Assembly (NCBI RefSeq): GCF_000307855.1
Contig: NZ_AJLR01000124.1
Span: 28,930 to 92,929 of the forward strand
DNA length: 64,000 nucleotides
DNA from: Schinkia azotoformans LMG 9581
Lineage (GTDB): Bacteria > Bacillota > Bacilli > Bacillales > Bacillaceae_J
Direction: 5' to 3'
Position numbers and translations under genes: made by a program. The notes below the pieces were generated by a model. That model worked only from the letters and a program-made list of their open reading frames with translations. It had not been told where the DNA came from and ran no database searches. This document shows, piece by piece, positions 29,206-37,842 of this stretch (position 1 is the first letter of the stretch; each line of letters opens with the position of its first letter).

Positions 29206-29400
29206 CTATTTTATTTTGCAAGTACTTATACCAAAAAGCGTATATAGTGGACAGAATTTAATAAATGCAGTTACTAGTGGAATGATGCCGATAAGTGCTA
29301 AGTATTTTAAATTGCCTTCTAAAAAGAAGAATAATGAAAATAACACAAGTGCTAAAATGATACGAATGATGCGGTCTGACTTGCCAACATTGATCTTCAT
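29206..29400 (-). CDS. DUF2892 family small membrane protein
   Basis: 64 aa. The start NVGKSDRIIRIILA is typical of DUF2892/YgaP-C-terminal-like proteins, followed by two membrane helices, with CPLYTLFGISTC at the end. Two Cys flank the second helix. Function unknown; the domain often accompanies rhodaneses and sulfur metabolism. Confidence 0.8.
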   Translation of the reverse strand: MKINVGKSDRIIRIILALVLFSLFFFLEGNLKYLALIGIIPLVTAFIKFCPLYTLFGISTCKIK

Positions 29401-29748
29401 AATACCCCATACCCCATTTCTTTTTTTATAGTATAGCTTATTTCATCTTAAGAAGAGCCTGGGAGATGTTACAGAATTTTGAAAATTTTTTCGTGGATTC
29501 TCTCCTCATTGATAATATTAGCTATTAGATAAAGCCATAATAAAAGGGATAAATGAATGATATAGAAGGTCAAACGGTTATTTTCTTTGTAACAATTAAC
29601 TAACAGACATCTGAATATTTCGTTTTTCAACAAATGGGGCCTCTTCCTAATTTAATTATAGCATTTAAAAAATGGTCAAAATAGACTTTTTGTTCTCCTT
29701 TACTACTGCTAAAATCAATAGAACATGAATGGTTAGGAGAGATGTAGA
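29401..29748. other. Intergenic region without recognised features
   Basis: About 350 AT-rich bases between the DUF2892 gene and the phosphotransferase remnant. I see no gene, terminator or riboswitch pattern. GGTTAGGAGAGATG before 29749 is the ribosome site of the following broken gene. Confidence 0.5.
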
Positions 29749-30810
29749 ATGAGTTCCTTGGTTCTCGGCTTTCAGGAAATAGAAAAAACTCAAGCTTGGC
29801 TCGTTGGTGGAAAAGGGTTAAACTTAGGAAAATTATCAAAAATTGAAGGAATACAAGTGCCAGAAGGATTTTGTATTACAATAACGGGATATCAAAAAGC
29901 GATCGAACAAAACGAAACGTATCATAACTTGTTGGATCGACTAACAATGCTAAAAGTAGAAGATCGAGATCAAATTGGTGAAATTTGCGGGAAGATTTGA
30001 CGAGCCATTATGGAAGTAGAAATTCCTTCCGATGTTGTAACAGCAGTTACTCATTATCTCTCCCAGCTTGGTGATCAACATGCTTATGCAGTTCGTTCCA
30101 GTGCGACTGCTGAAGATTTACCACATGCTTCTTTTGCTGGTCAACAAGACAGCTATTTAAATATCATCGGTAAAGAAGCAATCTTGCAGCATATCAGCAA
30201 ATGTTGGGCTTCCCTATTTACGGATCGCGCGGTAATTTACCGCATGCAAAATGGAGTTGATGAGACATTTTATATTGTCCAGAGTCGGCCAATTACGACC
30301 TTATATCCCATCCCTGAAGCTGAGACCCAAGAAAATCATGTTTACGTTTCTGTCGGCCACCAACAAATGATGACTGACCCCATGAAGCCGCTCGGATTGT
30401 CTTTTTTCCTGTTAATGACTTTTGCACCCATGCGCAAAGCTGGTGGAAGGTTGTTTGTTGATGTAACAAATCAATTGTCTACACTCGAAAATAGAGAAAT
30501 TTTATTAAATACCCTGGGCGGGTCCGATCCACTCATAAAAGACGCACTTACGACCATAATAGAGCGGAGAGACCTTATAAAATCGTTACCGAATGATAAA
30601 AAAGAACTGAGTCCCAGTAACAATAAAGGTATGGCGTCCAATGAGTATAAACGAGAAAATCTCCCAGCTGAGGCTATTGTAGGTCTACCTGTTTCTTCTG
30701 GAGTTATAGAGAGAAGAGCACGTGTCATCTTAAACATGAAAGATGCTGATCTAAAAGATGGGCAACGAATTCGCGTGCATGGAACTGAAGGATATATCGA
30801 AATATTGTAA
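29749..30810 (+). pseudogene. Rifampicin phosphotransferase / PEP-synthase-like gene, decayed
   Basis: The N terminus (VGGKGLNLGKL, VPEGFCITITGY) belongs to the ATP-grasp domain of rifampicin phosphotransferase. An in-frame TGA occurs at 29998-30000, after which the same frame stays open to 30810. Conserved pieces follow with gaps: [20 protein letters not shown], then a jump to [11 protein letters not shown], part of the rifampicin-binding region, and finally the very end (GTEGYIEIL) without the phosphohistidine core. The sum is about 350 residues against roughly 870 in the family. Not functional as a phosphotransferase. Confidence 0.88.
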
Positions 30811-30875
30811 TTGCTGAATACACTCAGAGTTAATAGTAGCACCGCTTCAGTGGTTACTAGAGCGGTGTATGTTTC

Positions 30876-31043
30876 TTAATGACTTACCATTTTACGGTAA
30901 ATATTTAATTTTTTATCAAGTTCAGTGCTTATTTTTACAGTATCAGAATGAGCTAACCCTTTTTTAGTACCTATATCAATCATGGATTTTCTCAGTTCAT
31001 CTATTTGTTTTTCCAACTCAGCTAAACTATTAATAGTATTCAT
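30876..31043 (-). CDS. Spo0E-like aspartyl-phosphate phosphatase
   Basis: 55 aa from ATG 31043 with AAGGAG nine bases upstream. It shows the Spo0E pattern: LxxxIDELRKSM in the first helix, GL, then STELDKKLNIY matching the SxxLDxxLxxY signature in the second helix. Such proteins remove phosphate from Spo0A~P and delay sporulation. The gene stands alone in the accessory region, on the strand opposite to its neighbours. Confidence 0.85.
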   Translation of the reverse strand: MNTINSLAELEKQIDELRKSMIDIGTKKGLAHSDTVKISTELDKKLNIYRKMVSH

Positions 31044-31170
31044 AGTCTTTACTCCTTAATAGAAACTGTTAATAAAATACCATTTCTAGGATGTAAATGG
31101 AAGATGGTTTTTATGACCAATATGACCAAAACTAGTAAGGTATCAATATGATTGAAGGAAGTGTATTAGT

Positions 31171-31878
31171 ATGGATTTCGAAACAGTGATGCAGGAGCTT
31201 GAAGCACTAGGTAAGGAACGAACTAAAAAAATATACATATCCAATGGTGCGCACGAGCCGCTTTTTGGCGTGGCAACAGGTGCTATGAAACCAATCGCAA
31301 AGAAAATAAAAATCAATCAAACTTTAGCTGAAGAGCTTTATGCCACAGGTAACTACGATGCAATGTATTTTGCAGGCATTATTGCAGACCCAAAAGTGAT
31401 GACTGAATCAGATTTTGATCGTTGGATGGATGCAGCGTATTTTTATATGCTGTCCGATTATGTGGTGGCAGTAACTTTATCAGAGTCAGATATTGCACAA
31501 AACGTTGCTGATAAATGGATTGCAAGCGGTAATGAGCTGAGAATGTCAGCAGGATGGAGTTGCTATTGCTGGCTTTTAGGGAATCGAAAAGATCATGAAT
31601 TTTCGGGGAGCAAGATTTCCGATATGCTTGATATTGTGAAAAATACGATTCATGAATCGCCAGAACGGACGAAATCCGCTATGAATAATTTTTTATACAC
31701 CGTAGGGATATCATATTTGCCGCTACATGAAAAGGCAGTCGAGACCGCAATGGAAGTAGGTACAGTGGAAGTCAAACGGGACAAGAAAAAAAGCAGTTTT
31801 CTAAATGCTTCCGAAAGTATTCAAAAAGAAATGGATAGAGGGAAGCTTGGTTTCAAACGGAAATATGTAAGATGTTAA
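31171..31878 (+). CDS. DNA alkylation repair family protein (AlkD-like HEAT repeats)
   Basis: 235 aa, helical throughout. The blocks NYDAMYFAGIIADP, DYVVAVTLSESDIAQNVADKWI, MSAGWSCYCWLLGNRKD and GKLGFKRKYVRC fit a branch of the DNA alkylation repair superfamily common in Firmicutes. Whether it keeps glycosylase activity is unknown. It stands alone, with GAAGGAAG upstream. Confidence 0.8.
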   Translation: MDFETVMQELEALGKERTKKIYISNGAHEPLFGVATGAMKPIAKKIKINQTLAEELYATGNYDAMYFAGIIADPKVMTESDFDRWMDAAYFYMLSDYVVAVTLSESDIAQNVADKWIASGNELRMSAGWSCYCWLLGNRKDHEFSGSKISDMLDIVKNTIHESPERTKSAMNNFLYTVGISYLPLHEKAVETAMEVGTVEVKRDKKKSSFLNASESIQKEMDRGKLGFKRKYVRC

Positions 31879-31916
31879 AATCAGTTTGAAGCATAATAAG
31901 AGTAAGGAAACATGGT

Positions 31917-32015
31917 ATGAAGTTTACTATGGAGCCGACAGAAATGGGGGAAGTCACAATAGCTGTCTTCGACGATACGTGTGGGAATCTTATTCAGATC
32001 GCCCAGAGGAACTAA
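31917..32015 (+). pseudogene. VOC/glyoxalase-fold C-terminal fragment
   Basis: A 32-codon frame reads MKFTMEPTEMGEVTIAVFDD then TCGNLIQIAQ. F-D-D-T-x-G-N-L-I-Q-I is the closing strand pattern of VOC-superfamily proteins (usually F-x-D-P-x-G-N). The preceding three quarters of the domain are absent, so this is a gene remnant. Confidence 0.6.
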
Positions 32016-32113
32016 TTGACGAAATTTTGAGGTGATTTTATGTGGAATTTAACGAAAGAAGCACAAGAAAAATTTTAAAAAAGTAATTAGAGGGAGCTAA
32101 GGGTGAGAAAAGT

Positions 32114-32986
32114 ATGGATGAACGTGATTGGCAAATATTAAAAGTTTTATATGAAAAAAAGAACATTACGAAAACAGCGCAAAGTTTATATATTTCTCAA
32201 CCCTCGTTAACGAAGAGAATCCAACAGATAGAAAAGGAATACGATCAAGCCATTATTAGTAGAGGAGCCAAAGGAGTCCAATTTACACCACAGGGTGAAT
32301 ATTTGGTGAAGTGTGCAGATGAAATGCTTGGTCGTCTTCGTCAAATTAAAGAAACAGTCCAAAACATGGGTGATGAGATAAGCGGGACGTTAAGATTGGG
32401 AGTCTCTAATTACATTACGAGACATAAGTTGCCAGGTCTTTTAAAACTATTTCGTGAACAGTTCCCAAAAGTAAACTATAAAGTTACAACAGGATGGAGT
32501 TGTGAAGTTTTTGATCATGTTTATAATCGTGAAGTTCACATTGGAATTGTGAGAGGGGATTATCAATGGGGAGAGGCTAAGCATCTTCTTTTTGAAGAAA
32601 ACATCTGTATCACTTCAAAAGAAAAAATCGAGCTTCAGGATTTACCGTCCATGCCTAGAATACAATATCATACCGATCCCACGTTAAAATCATTAATCGA
32701 TAATTGGTGGACTAGAACATTTTCTGAACCTCCCTTGATTGGGATGGAAGTTGATAAAGCAGATACATGCAAAGAAATGGTAGTAAATGGTTTAGGGTAT
32801 GGGATTCTTCCTAGCGTACTCATAGAGGATCATTCAAGTTTGTATCATATTAATTTACAAAATGAAAAAGGAAAACCACTTGTTAGGAAAACGTGGATGC
32901 TATATCATCAGGAATCACTTGAACTAAAAGTAGTTAAAGAGTTTGTAGAAGTTGTTAAAAAATTGGATTTTAAAAACGATATTTAG
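32114..32986 (+). CDS. LysR-family transcriptional regulator
   Basis: 290 aa. The N-terminal helix-turn-helix covers residues 1-65 (LKVLYEKKNITKTAQSLYIS, QPSLTKRIQQIE), followed by a coiled linker and a substrate-binding domain starting TLRLGVSNYITRHKLPGLL. GAGGGAGC lies upstream. It is followed by its own terminator, a small open frame and an AEC carrier. Control of that carrier is plausible but unproven, and the inducer is unknown. Confidence 0.9.
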   Translation: MDERDWQILKVLYEKKNITKTAQSLYISQPSLTKRIQQIEKEYDQAIISRGAKGVQFTPQGEYLVKCADEMLGRLRQIKETVQNMGDEISGTLRLGVSNYITRHKLPGLLKLFREQFPKVNYKVTTGWSCEVFDHVYNREVHIGIVRGDYQWGEAKHLLFEENICITSKEKIELQDLPSMPRIQYHTDPTLKSLIDNWWTRTFSEPPLIGMEVDKADTCKEMVVNGLGYGILPSVLIEDHSSLYHINLQNEKGKPLVRKTWMLYHQESLELKVVKEFVEVVKKLDFKNDI

Positions 32987-32990
32987 TCAA

Positions 32991-33020
32991 AGCATAGGCT
33001 CATTACCTGTGCTTTTTTTG
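32991..33020 (+). terminator. Terminator after the LysR gene
   Basis: AGCATAGG / CCTGTGCT pairs with one wobble around a 7-nt loop and is followed by seven T. Confidence 0.8.
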
Positions 33021-33113
33021 TGTATTCATTTTTCGAATGACTCTCGATAGCTTATTTGTATTTTAATAAAGTTTCTAGGCTTCTTATAATTAAATTGCTG
33101 AGGGGGAGATAAA

Positions 33114-33239
33114 GTGGAGGAATTATCAAGAGTGCTGGAAATAATGATTAAGACGTATGAAGGAAAAAATTTTGATGTGACATTCACGATTAAATATAAG
33201 AATGACTATCAGGGCTTTATCCAGATACTAGATTTTTAA
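33114..33239 (+). CDS. Possible small protein of unknown function
   Basis: 41 codons from GTG 33114, preceded by GAGGGGGAG at a proper distance. It reads VEELSRVLEIMIKTYEGKNF and ends in a strand-rich YQGFIQILDF. No family recognised. The strong ribosome site and lack of any other content favour a real gene. Confidence 0.45.
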   Translation: MEELSRVLEIMIKTYEGKNFDVTFTIKYKNDYQGFIQILDF

Positions 33240-33273
33240 GGACTATAGTAAAATAAATATCTGGGAGGAATTC

Positions 33274-34203
33274 ATGGAGATTTTATTTCTTATTTTAATT
33301 AAAGTTATTTTTCCTGTTTTTTTACTAATAGGGGTCGGTGCATTACTCCATCGAAAATACACGTTAGATATGGGAACGTTGTCTAAATTAAATAATTACT
33401 TACTAATGCCAGCAGTTTGTTTTACCAATATATATGAGAGTAAAATAGGTGGAAATACACTCTTGTATATTATTAGCTTTCTTGCTTTACAAACTCTGTT
33501 TTTGATTTGTGTAAGCGTAGGTATTTCTAAATTATATAAATTTGAGAACGGGTTATCTGCCACCTTTAAAAATAGTGTTGTATTAATAAACTCCGGAAAT
33601 TTTGGACTACCTGTGAGCCAACTTGTTTTTCAGCACAATCCGTTAGGTTTATCTGTTCAAATTGTTGTAATGATTTTTCAAAACCTCCTCACCTATACTT
33701 ACGGATTATTTAATACTGTATCTGTTGGTAGAAAAGGATCCCAAGCGATAAAGATATTCCTAAAGAATCCTGTGTTTTACGCCTTTTTGTTAGGAATTTT
33801 TCTTCAAGCGACATCAATAAAAATTCCAGAATTTATTTGGACACCAATAGAAAATACATCAAATGGTTTTTTAGTAATTGCTCTCATTACTCTTGGAGCA
33901 CAGAGTGCATTTATAAAACTCCATAGGTTATCCGCTCCATTAGTATTAAGTCTTCTTGGCAGGTTAGTATTAGCGCCTTGTATTGCGTTTGTTACAATTT
34001 TAATATTAGGTTTAGAAGGTACAATTGCACAGGCGTTGTTTATTGCAAGTTCATTTCCTACATCAAGGAATAGCTCCCTTTTTGCCTTAGAATATGGAAA
34101 TCATCCTGAATATGCTGCACAAGCTGTTTTGTTAACAACTTTATGTAGCATGATCACAGTTACTACTGTTGTATATTTATCAAAAATAATATTTTTTTAC
34201 TGA
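33274..34203 (+). CDS. AEC family transporter (YwkB-like)
   Basis: 309 aa with about ten membrane helices and the auxin-efflux-carrier pattern: start FPVFLLIGVGALLHRK, LNNYLLMPAVCFTNIY, and NSGNFGLPVSQLVF around the discontinuous helix. Relatives carry organic acids such as malate. GGGAGGA precedes the start. The LysR gene upstream is a candidate regulator. Confidence 0.88.
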   Translation: MEILFLILIKVIFPVFLLIGVGALLHRKYTLDMGTLSKLNNYLLMPAVCFTNIYESKIGGNTLLYIISFLALQTLFLICVSVGISKLYKFENGLSATFKNSVVLINSGNFGLPVSQLVFQHNPLGLSVQIVVMIFQNLLTYTYGLFNTVSVGRKGSQAIKIFLKNPVFYAFLLGIFLQATSIKIPEFIWTPIENTSNGFLVIALITLGAQSAFIKLHRLSAPLVLSLLGRLVLAPCIAFVTILILGLEGTIAQALFIASSFPTSRNSSLFALEYGNHPEYAAQAVLLTTLCSMITVTTVVYLSKIIFFY

Positions 34204-34260
34204 TAGGGAATTTTATTCTTAGAGGAATAAATTCAAAGGCTTTCGTTAAAGGGTGATTTA

Positions 34261-35931
34261 GTGGTTCAATTTATAATGTTTTCAGTCATCGTGGCAGTCG
34301 TTTCAGCGCTCATTATCATGCCTTATGTGAACAAGAGCAGGAAAGACTTGAATTTTAGTGGATCAATGATATTTCTCGCTGCATTTGCAATACTTTTACC
34401 TTGTGTTTTCCTGTTTTATTATGTCACTTTACATGATCGTAATTTTTCTTCGTTATGGCCATTATTCATTATGGTTACATTCATTAGTGCGTACATAGTA
34501 AGTGGAGCAGAAAGCATGCTAAAATCCGGTTTGTTTGCTGTAAGTGTAATAATAGGAGTGTTCATTTTGGCAGCTCCTTTTTTCAATGCAGAAGAAAAAT
34601 ATGAACAAGCCAACATGGATGTGGAAACAGAAATTAGTGCTTTTGATGAAACGAAAACACCTGCAAGTGTGCCACCGCAATATGCACGAAATAAAATGCA
34701 AAAGTCGTTTGGTCAAGTTCCTAATACGAGTTATTACCAATTGGGAGATCTTCAAATTCAAAAGGTGAATGGTGATTATGTATACATTGCACCTGTTGAA
34801 TTTTCGGGCTTGTTTAAATGGATAAAGGGGAAAGAAACACCTGGGTACTTTAGATTAAGTGCAACAGACTCTGCTGCCAATCCGGTCTTCATCGAAAGTC
34901 CAATGACGTATACCCCATCGTCTTTTTATAATAAAGATGTCCACCGCCATATATGGTTGAAATATCCGCGGCATATTTTCTATGGTCAAGCACAACTTGA
35001 GGTGGATGAAGACGGAAAGCCGTTCTACATCCAGACGTATGGGAATTTTATATCAGTGCGAAACGGTTTTTCGCCAATGGGAATTATTATGGTTGACCCA
35101 ACAAATGGCGAGACAAAGGAAGTTCCTTTACCTGAGGTTCCGGATTTCATTGATGGGGCGGTATCACCGGAAAGTGTAAGTTTGCGAAATAGCTATTACG
35201 GTAAATATGTTCACGGATTTTGGAATAGTATGTTTGGAAAGCAGGATGTGAAGTTTCCATCTAATGAAGGGACAGAGGATGAGGTAAGTCCAGTGTTTGA
35301 TGAAAATGGAGTTATGTATTATTTCACAGATTTTACAAGCCCTAAAGAGGACGTGGATTCTATGCTCGGGTATTCGCTAACGAATGCTCGAACAGGGAAA
35401 GCTACTTTTTATACAGGTAGTCAAAAAAATTCCTATATGGATTCCTTGGGAGCCCTACAGATTATTGAAAAGAAATTTATTGAAAAAGAATGGATGGGCG
35501 AAATGCCTATTTTATATAATTTTTATGGTGAAGCCAGCTGGTTAACACCTGTACTGGATACGAATGGTTTTCTGCAAAATTATTTCATTGTTTCTGCGGC
35601 AAATCCGGAAATATCGGCCTATGCTGGTACCCCGAATGCTGCTTTAAAGCAATATAAAATCGCCTTGCAGCGCGGTGGCAGTAGTGTTAATGGAAGTTCT
35701 AAGGCAAACCAACTACAAACGGCGGGATCGGTTATTAGAGTATATAAAGAACGGACCGAATCTTTAACCGTCGTATCATTTTTACTAAATAACGGTAAAA
35801 ACTTTATTGTCACATCGGAGACAAGTCCTTTATCTATTTATTTAAAAGAAGGCGATTCGGTGATTGTCAACTATTTGGAAACAGGGGAGATCTTCTTACC
35901 AGTAACCAGTTTGGAAATCCAAGATTTATAG
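34261..35931 (+). CDS. Large membrane-anchored protein of unknown function
   Basis: 556 aa from GTG 34261. Four hydrophobic helices occupy roughly residues 1-110, and the remaining 440 residues are strand-rich and probably outside the cell. The soluble part has Tyr/Phe-rich segments such as YFRLSATDSAANPVFIESPM and HIWLKYPRHIFYGQAQLEVD, and a glycine/serine-rich GGSSVNGSSKANQ linker. I do not recognise the family or a catalytic motif. It is monocistronic and ends in a hairpin. Codon use matches its neighbours. Confidence 0.8.
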   Translation: MVQFIMFSVIVAVVSALIIMPYVNKSRKDLNFSGSMIFLAAFAILLPCVFLFYYVTLHDRNFSSLWPLFIMVTFISAYIVSGAESMLKSGLFAVSVIIGVFILAAPFFNAEEKYEQANMDVETEISAFDETKTPASVPPQYARNKMQKSFGQVPNTSYYQLGDLQIQKVNGDYVYIAPVEFSGLFKWIKGKETPGYFRLSATDSAANPVFIESPMTYTPSSFYNKDVHRHIWLKYPRHIFYGQAQLEVDEDGKPFYIQTYGNFISVRNGFSPMGIIMVDPTNGETKEVPLPEVPDFIDGAVSPESVSLRNSYYGKYVHGFWNSMFGKQDVKFPSNEGTEDEVSPVFDENGVMYYFTDFTSPKEDVDSMLGYSLTNARTGKATFYTGSQKNSYMDSLGALQIIEKKFIEKEWMGEMPILYNFYGEASWLTPVLDTNGFLQNYFIVSAANPEISAYAGTPNAALKQYKIALQRGGSSVNGSSKANQLQTAGSVIRVYKERTESLTVVSFLLNNGKNFIVTSETSPLSIYLKEGDSVIVNYLETGEIFLPVTSLEIQDL

Positions 35932-35943
35932 CTAACTTAAGAA

Positions 35944-35978
35944 AGCCTCTAGGAAGACAAAAGAACTTCTTAGAGGCT
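35944..35978 (+). terminator. Hairpin after the large membrane protein gene
   Basis: AGCCTCTAGGAAG / CTTCTTAGAGGCT is a 13-bp stem with one wobble, but no T tract follows. It could be a weak terminator or transcript-stabilising hairpin. Confidence 0.5.
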
Positions 35979-36059
35979 GATCTATAATATCCAAAACGTT
36001 CCAAAATTTGACACAATTACCCTGATTAAACAGGTGAGGAACATGGTATATTATAGATG

Positions 36060-36815
36060 TAAGGAAGAAACAAACAAAAACAAACTATTAACCCAATTGA
36101 CATTGAAGGTGGCTCAACCATCCTAGTTAGTTCCGTTAACTAGGTAGTATTCGGAATTACTGTTGGAAAAAGGAAAGTAGGTGAATCCACCAGAAACTTT
36201 CTGATTTACCAAGTAATACCCTGAAATGATAGGAGAACACAGAAAAGATCCACAAACTTCAAAAGTAAGTAGAAGAATCATCAAACAGTAGGATACTTAG
36301 TAAAATAGGAAACCGAAATTAACGAAGGCAGTTCAAAAAGAAGGAAATTGATCAGAGCTTCAACCGAAAGGAGGAAGAACTAAAATCAAAACCCGGATTA
36401 ATGAACAAAAGCAATCGTTAAGAAAAGTAACCTATTGAACAAAGTAAAATACTTGGGGGATGACAATTCAAATTACTTAGGAGTAAATGGAAATGAGTAA
36501 GTGAATACTCAAGTTGAGTTTCAGGACCGAATTAATTGAATATGAGCTTTAAAAGCTTTTGGATGTACCCAATCTTTACAAGATTGAAAATGAAATAGCC
36601 GCGGAGCTAATGAAAACATCCTAAAAAAACACTTCCATTGGCAGTTTCGCTTGAGAGACTGTAATTTGAAAATGATATCAGAAGTGTTTACAAACCCATC
36701 CGGGGTTGAAAATGTGAACTGAAAGGTAAGCATTTTTGATTAGGATGAAGAATGGTTGGGTCACCTGCAATGTCAAGAAAAAAGAGTTCGATTATGAATC
36801 GAACTCTTTTTTCTT
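36060..36815 (+). ncRNA. Candidate large structured non-coding RNA, unassigned family
   Basis: No credible protein frame exists here. The ends pair over a long distance: GACATTG (36099-36105) with CAATGTC (36768-36774), AGGTG (36107-36111) with CACCT (36762-36766), and CAACCAT (36115-36121) with ATGGTTG (36752-36758), 19 bp in three stacked blocks. Inside are clear helices: 36122-36144, 36173-36201 with a nested GGTG/CACC, 36495-36510, 36570-36586, 36596-36609, 36627-36689 (9 bp, with a nested 7-bp hairpin 36642-36661) and 36693-36707. A possible extended -10 (TGGTATATT, 36044-36052) lies upstream. Closed ends and many hairpins recall OLE, ROOL and GOLLD RNAs; I cannot name it. Confidence 0.75.
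36778..36815 (+). terminator. Strong terminator of the candidate large RNA
   Basis: A 16-bp perfect stem AAAAAAGAGTTCGATT / AATCGAACTCTTTTTT with an ATG loop, starting 3 bases after the closing long-range helix. Confidence 0.95.
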
Positions 36816-36919
36816 TGGTTCCAAAGTTTTGATTTTTGTTCTATTTTCATCCCCCTCTGCTTAGGATTTAATTAACGATGCAACTCCCAACTCAAAGTCA
36901 TAACCAAAGGAGGACGTAT

Positions 36920-37798
36920 ATGGAGATAGATGGCGTCTTTTCTGGTGGAGGTATGAAGGCCATTGCGTTTGTCGGTGCGCTCGAAGTGATGGAACGAGAG
37001 GGCTTCGTCTTTAAAAAAATTGCCGGAACAAGTGCTGGTGCAATCATTAGCGCTTTATTAATAGCTGGGTATAAAGCGGATGAAATCAATCAAATTTTAA
37101 CAGAGGTAAATTTTAAAAAGTTTTTAGACCGACCCAACTCGAGACTGCCGATACCATTTTTAAAATGGGCGAGTTTTTATTGGGGGATGGGGATGTACAA
37201 GGGCGATGCACTTCAAAAGTGGATGGAAAAATTATTAAAGGATAAAGGGATTGAAACTTTTGCTGATATTGAAGATGGTTCGCTTAAAATCATTGCATCG
37301 GATCTTACAAGAGGAAGAATTATGGTTTTACCAGATGATTTACAGCACTATGGAATAAACAAAAATTCATTTTCAATTGCTAAAGCAGTAAGAATGAGCA
37401 CAAGTATCCCTTATTTTTTTAAACCGATTAAGGTGTACAATAGCCTGGGAATTAAATCCGTTGTTGTTGATGGTGCCGTCTTAAGCAATTTTCCTCTTTG
37501 GCTCTTTGAAGGAACGTTGGAACGACCGGTTGTTGGATTTCGCTTAAGTCCAAGATTGGAAAACATTCCACCTAATATTATCAATAATGCCTTCGATATG
37601 TTCCCTGCATTAATTGAAACAATGCTCCATGCCCATGATTCAAGATATATTTCAAAAAATGTTGCCAACCAAATCATTTTTATCCCGATCGAATCAGTAA
37701 AGACGACTGATTTTCATCTTTCAGAAAAAATTAAAAAAGAACTTGTTGCAATGGGTAAACAAAGGGCTGAAGAATTTATAAAGAAATTGAAGAGTTAA
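36920..37798 (+). CDS. yqhO: Patatin-like phospholipase YqhO
   Basis: 292 aa from ATG 36920, which follows AAAGGAGG; an upstream in-frame ATG has no ribosome site. The patatin fold is shown by the oxyanion loop SGGGMKAIAF, the nucleophile motif GTSAGA (G-x-S-x-G) and the DGA motif in VVVDGAVLSNFP completing the Ser-Asp dyad. Bacterial members are serine lipid acylhydrolases; the Bacillus substrate is unknown. It converges on yqhP. Confidence 0.9.
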   Translation: MEIDGVFSGGGMKAIAFVGALEVMEREGFVFKKIAGTSAGAIISALLIAGYKADEINQILTEVNFKKFLDRPNSRLPIPFLKWASFYWGMGMYKGDALQKWMEKLLKDKGIETFADIEDGSLKIIASDLTRGRIMVLPDDLQHYGINKNSFSIAKAVRMSTSIPYFFKPIKVYNSLGIKSVVVDGAVLSNFPLWLFEGTLERPVVGFRLSPRLENIPPNIINNAFDMFPALIETMLHAHDSRYISKNVANQIIFIPIESVKTTDFHLSEKIKKELVAMGKQRAEEFIKKLKS

Positions 37799-37802
37799 AT
37801 CG

Positions 37803-37842
37803 AAAAAAGAATCAAGCATCAAAAATGTGCTCGATTCTTTTT
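37803..37842. terminator. Bidirectional terminator between yqhO and yqhP
   Basis: AAAAAAGAATC / GATTCTTTTT with inner AGCAT / ATGTGCT pairing. A and T tracts on both sides serve both convergent genes. It overlaps the last codons of yqhP. Confidence 0.85.

Noticed and set aside
35944..35978. Hairpin at 35944 as part of the large RNA
   Set aside because: It lies upstream of the likely promoter and the closing helix, so it more likely belongs to the preceding gene's 3' end.
36008..36052. TTGACA at 36008 as the -35 box for the large RNA
   Set aside because: It is 33 bases from the best -10 sequence; an extended -10 alone seems more likely.
36060..36815. Degenerate group II intron as explanation for the structured region
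   Set aside because: No GUGCG-type 5' end, no domain V hairpin near the 3' end and no reverse transcriptase remnant; a terminator follows instead.
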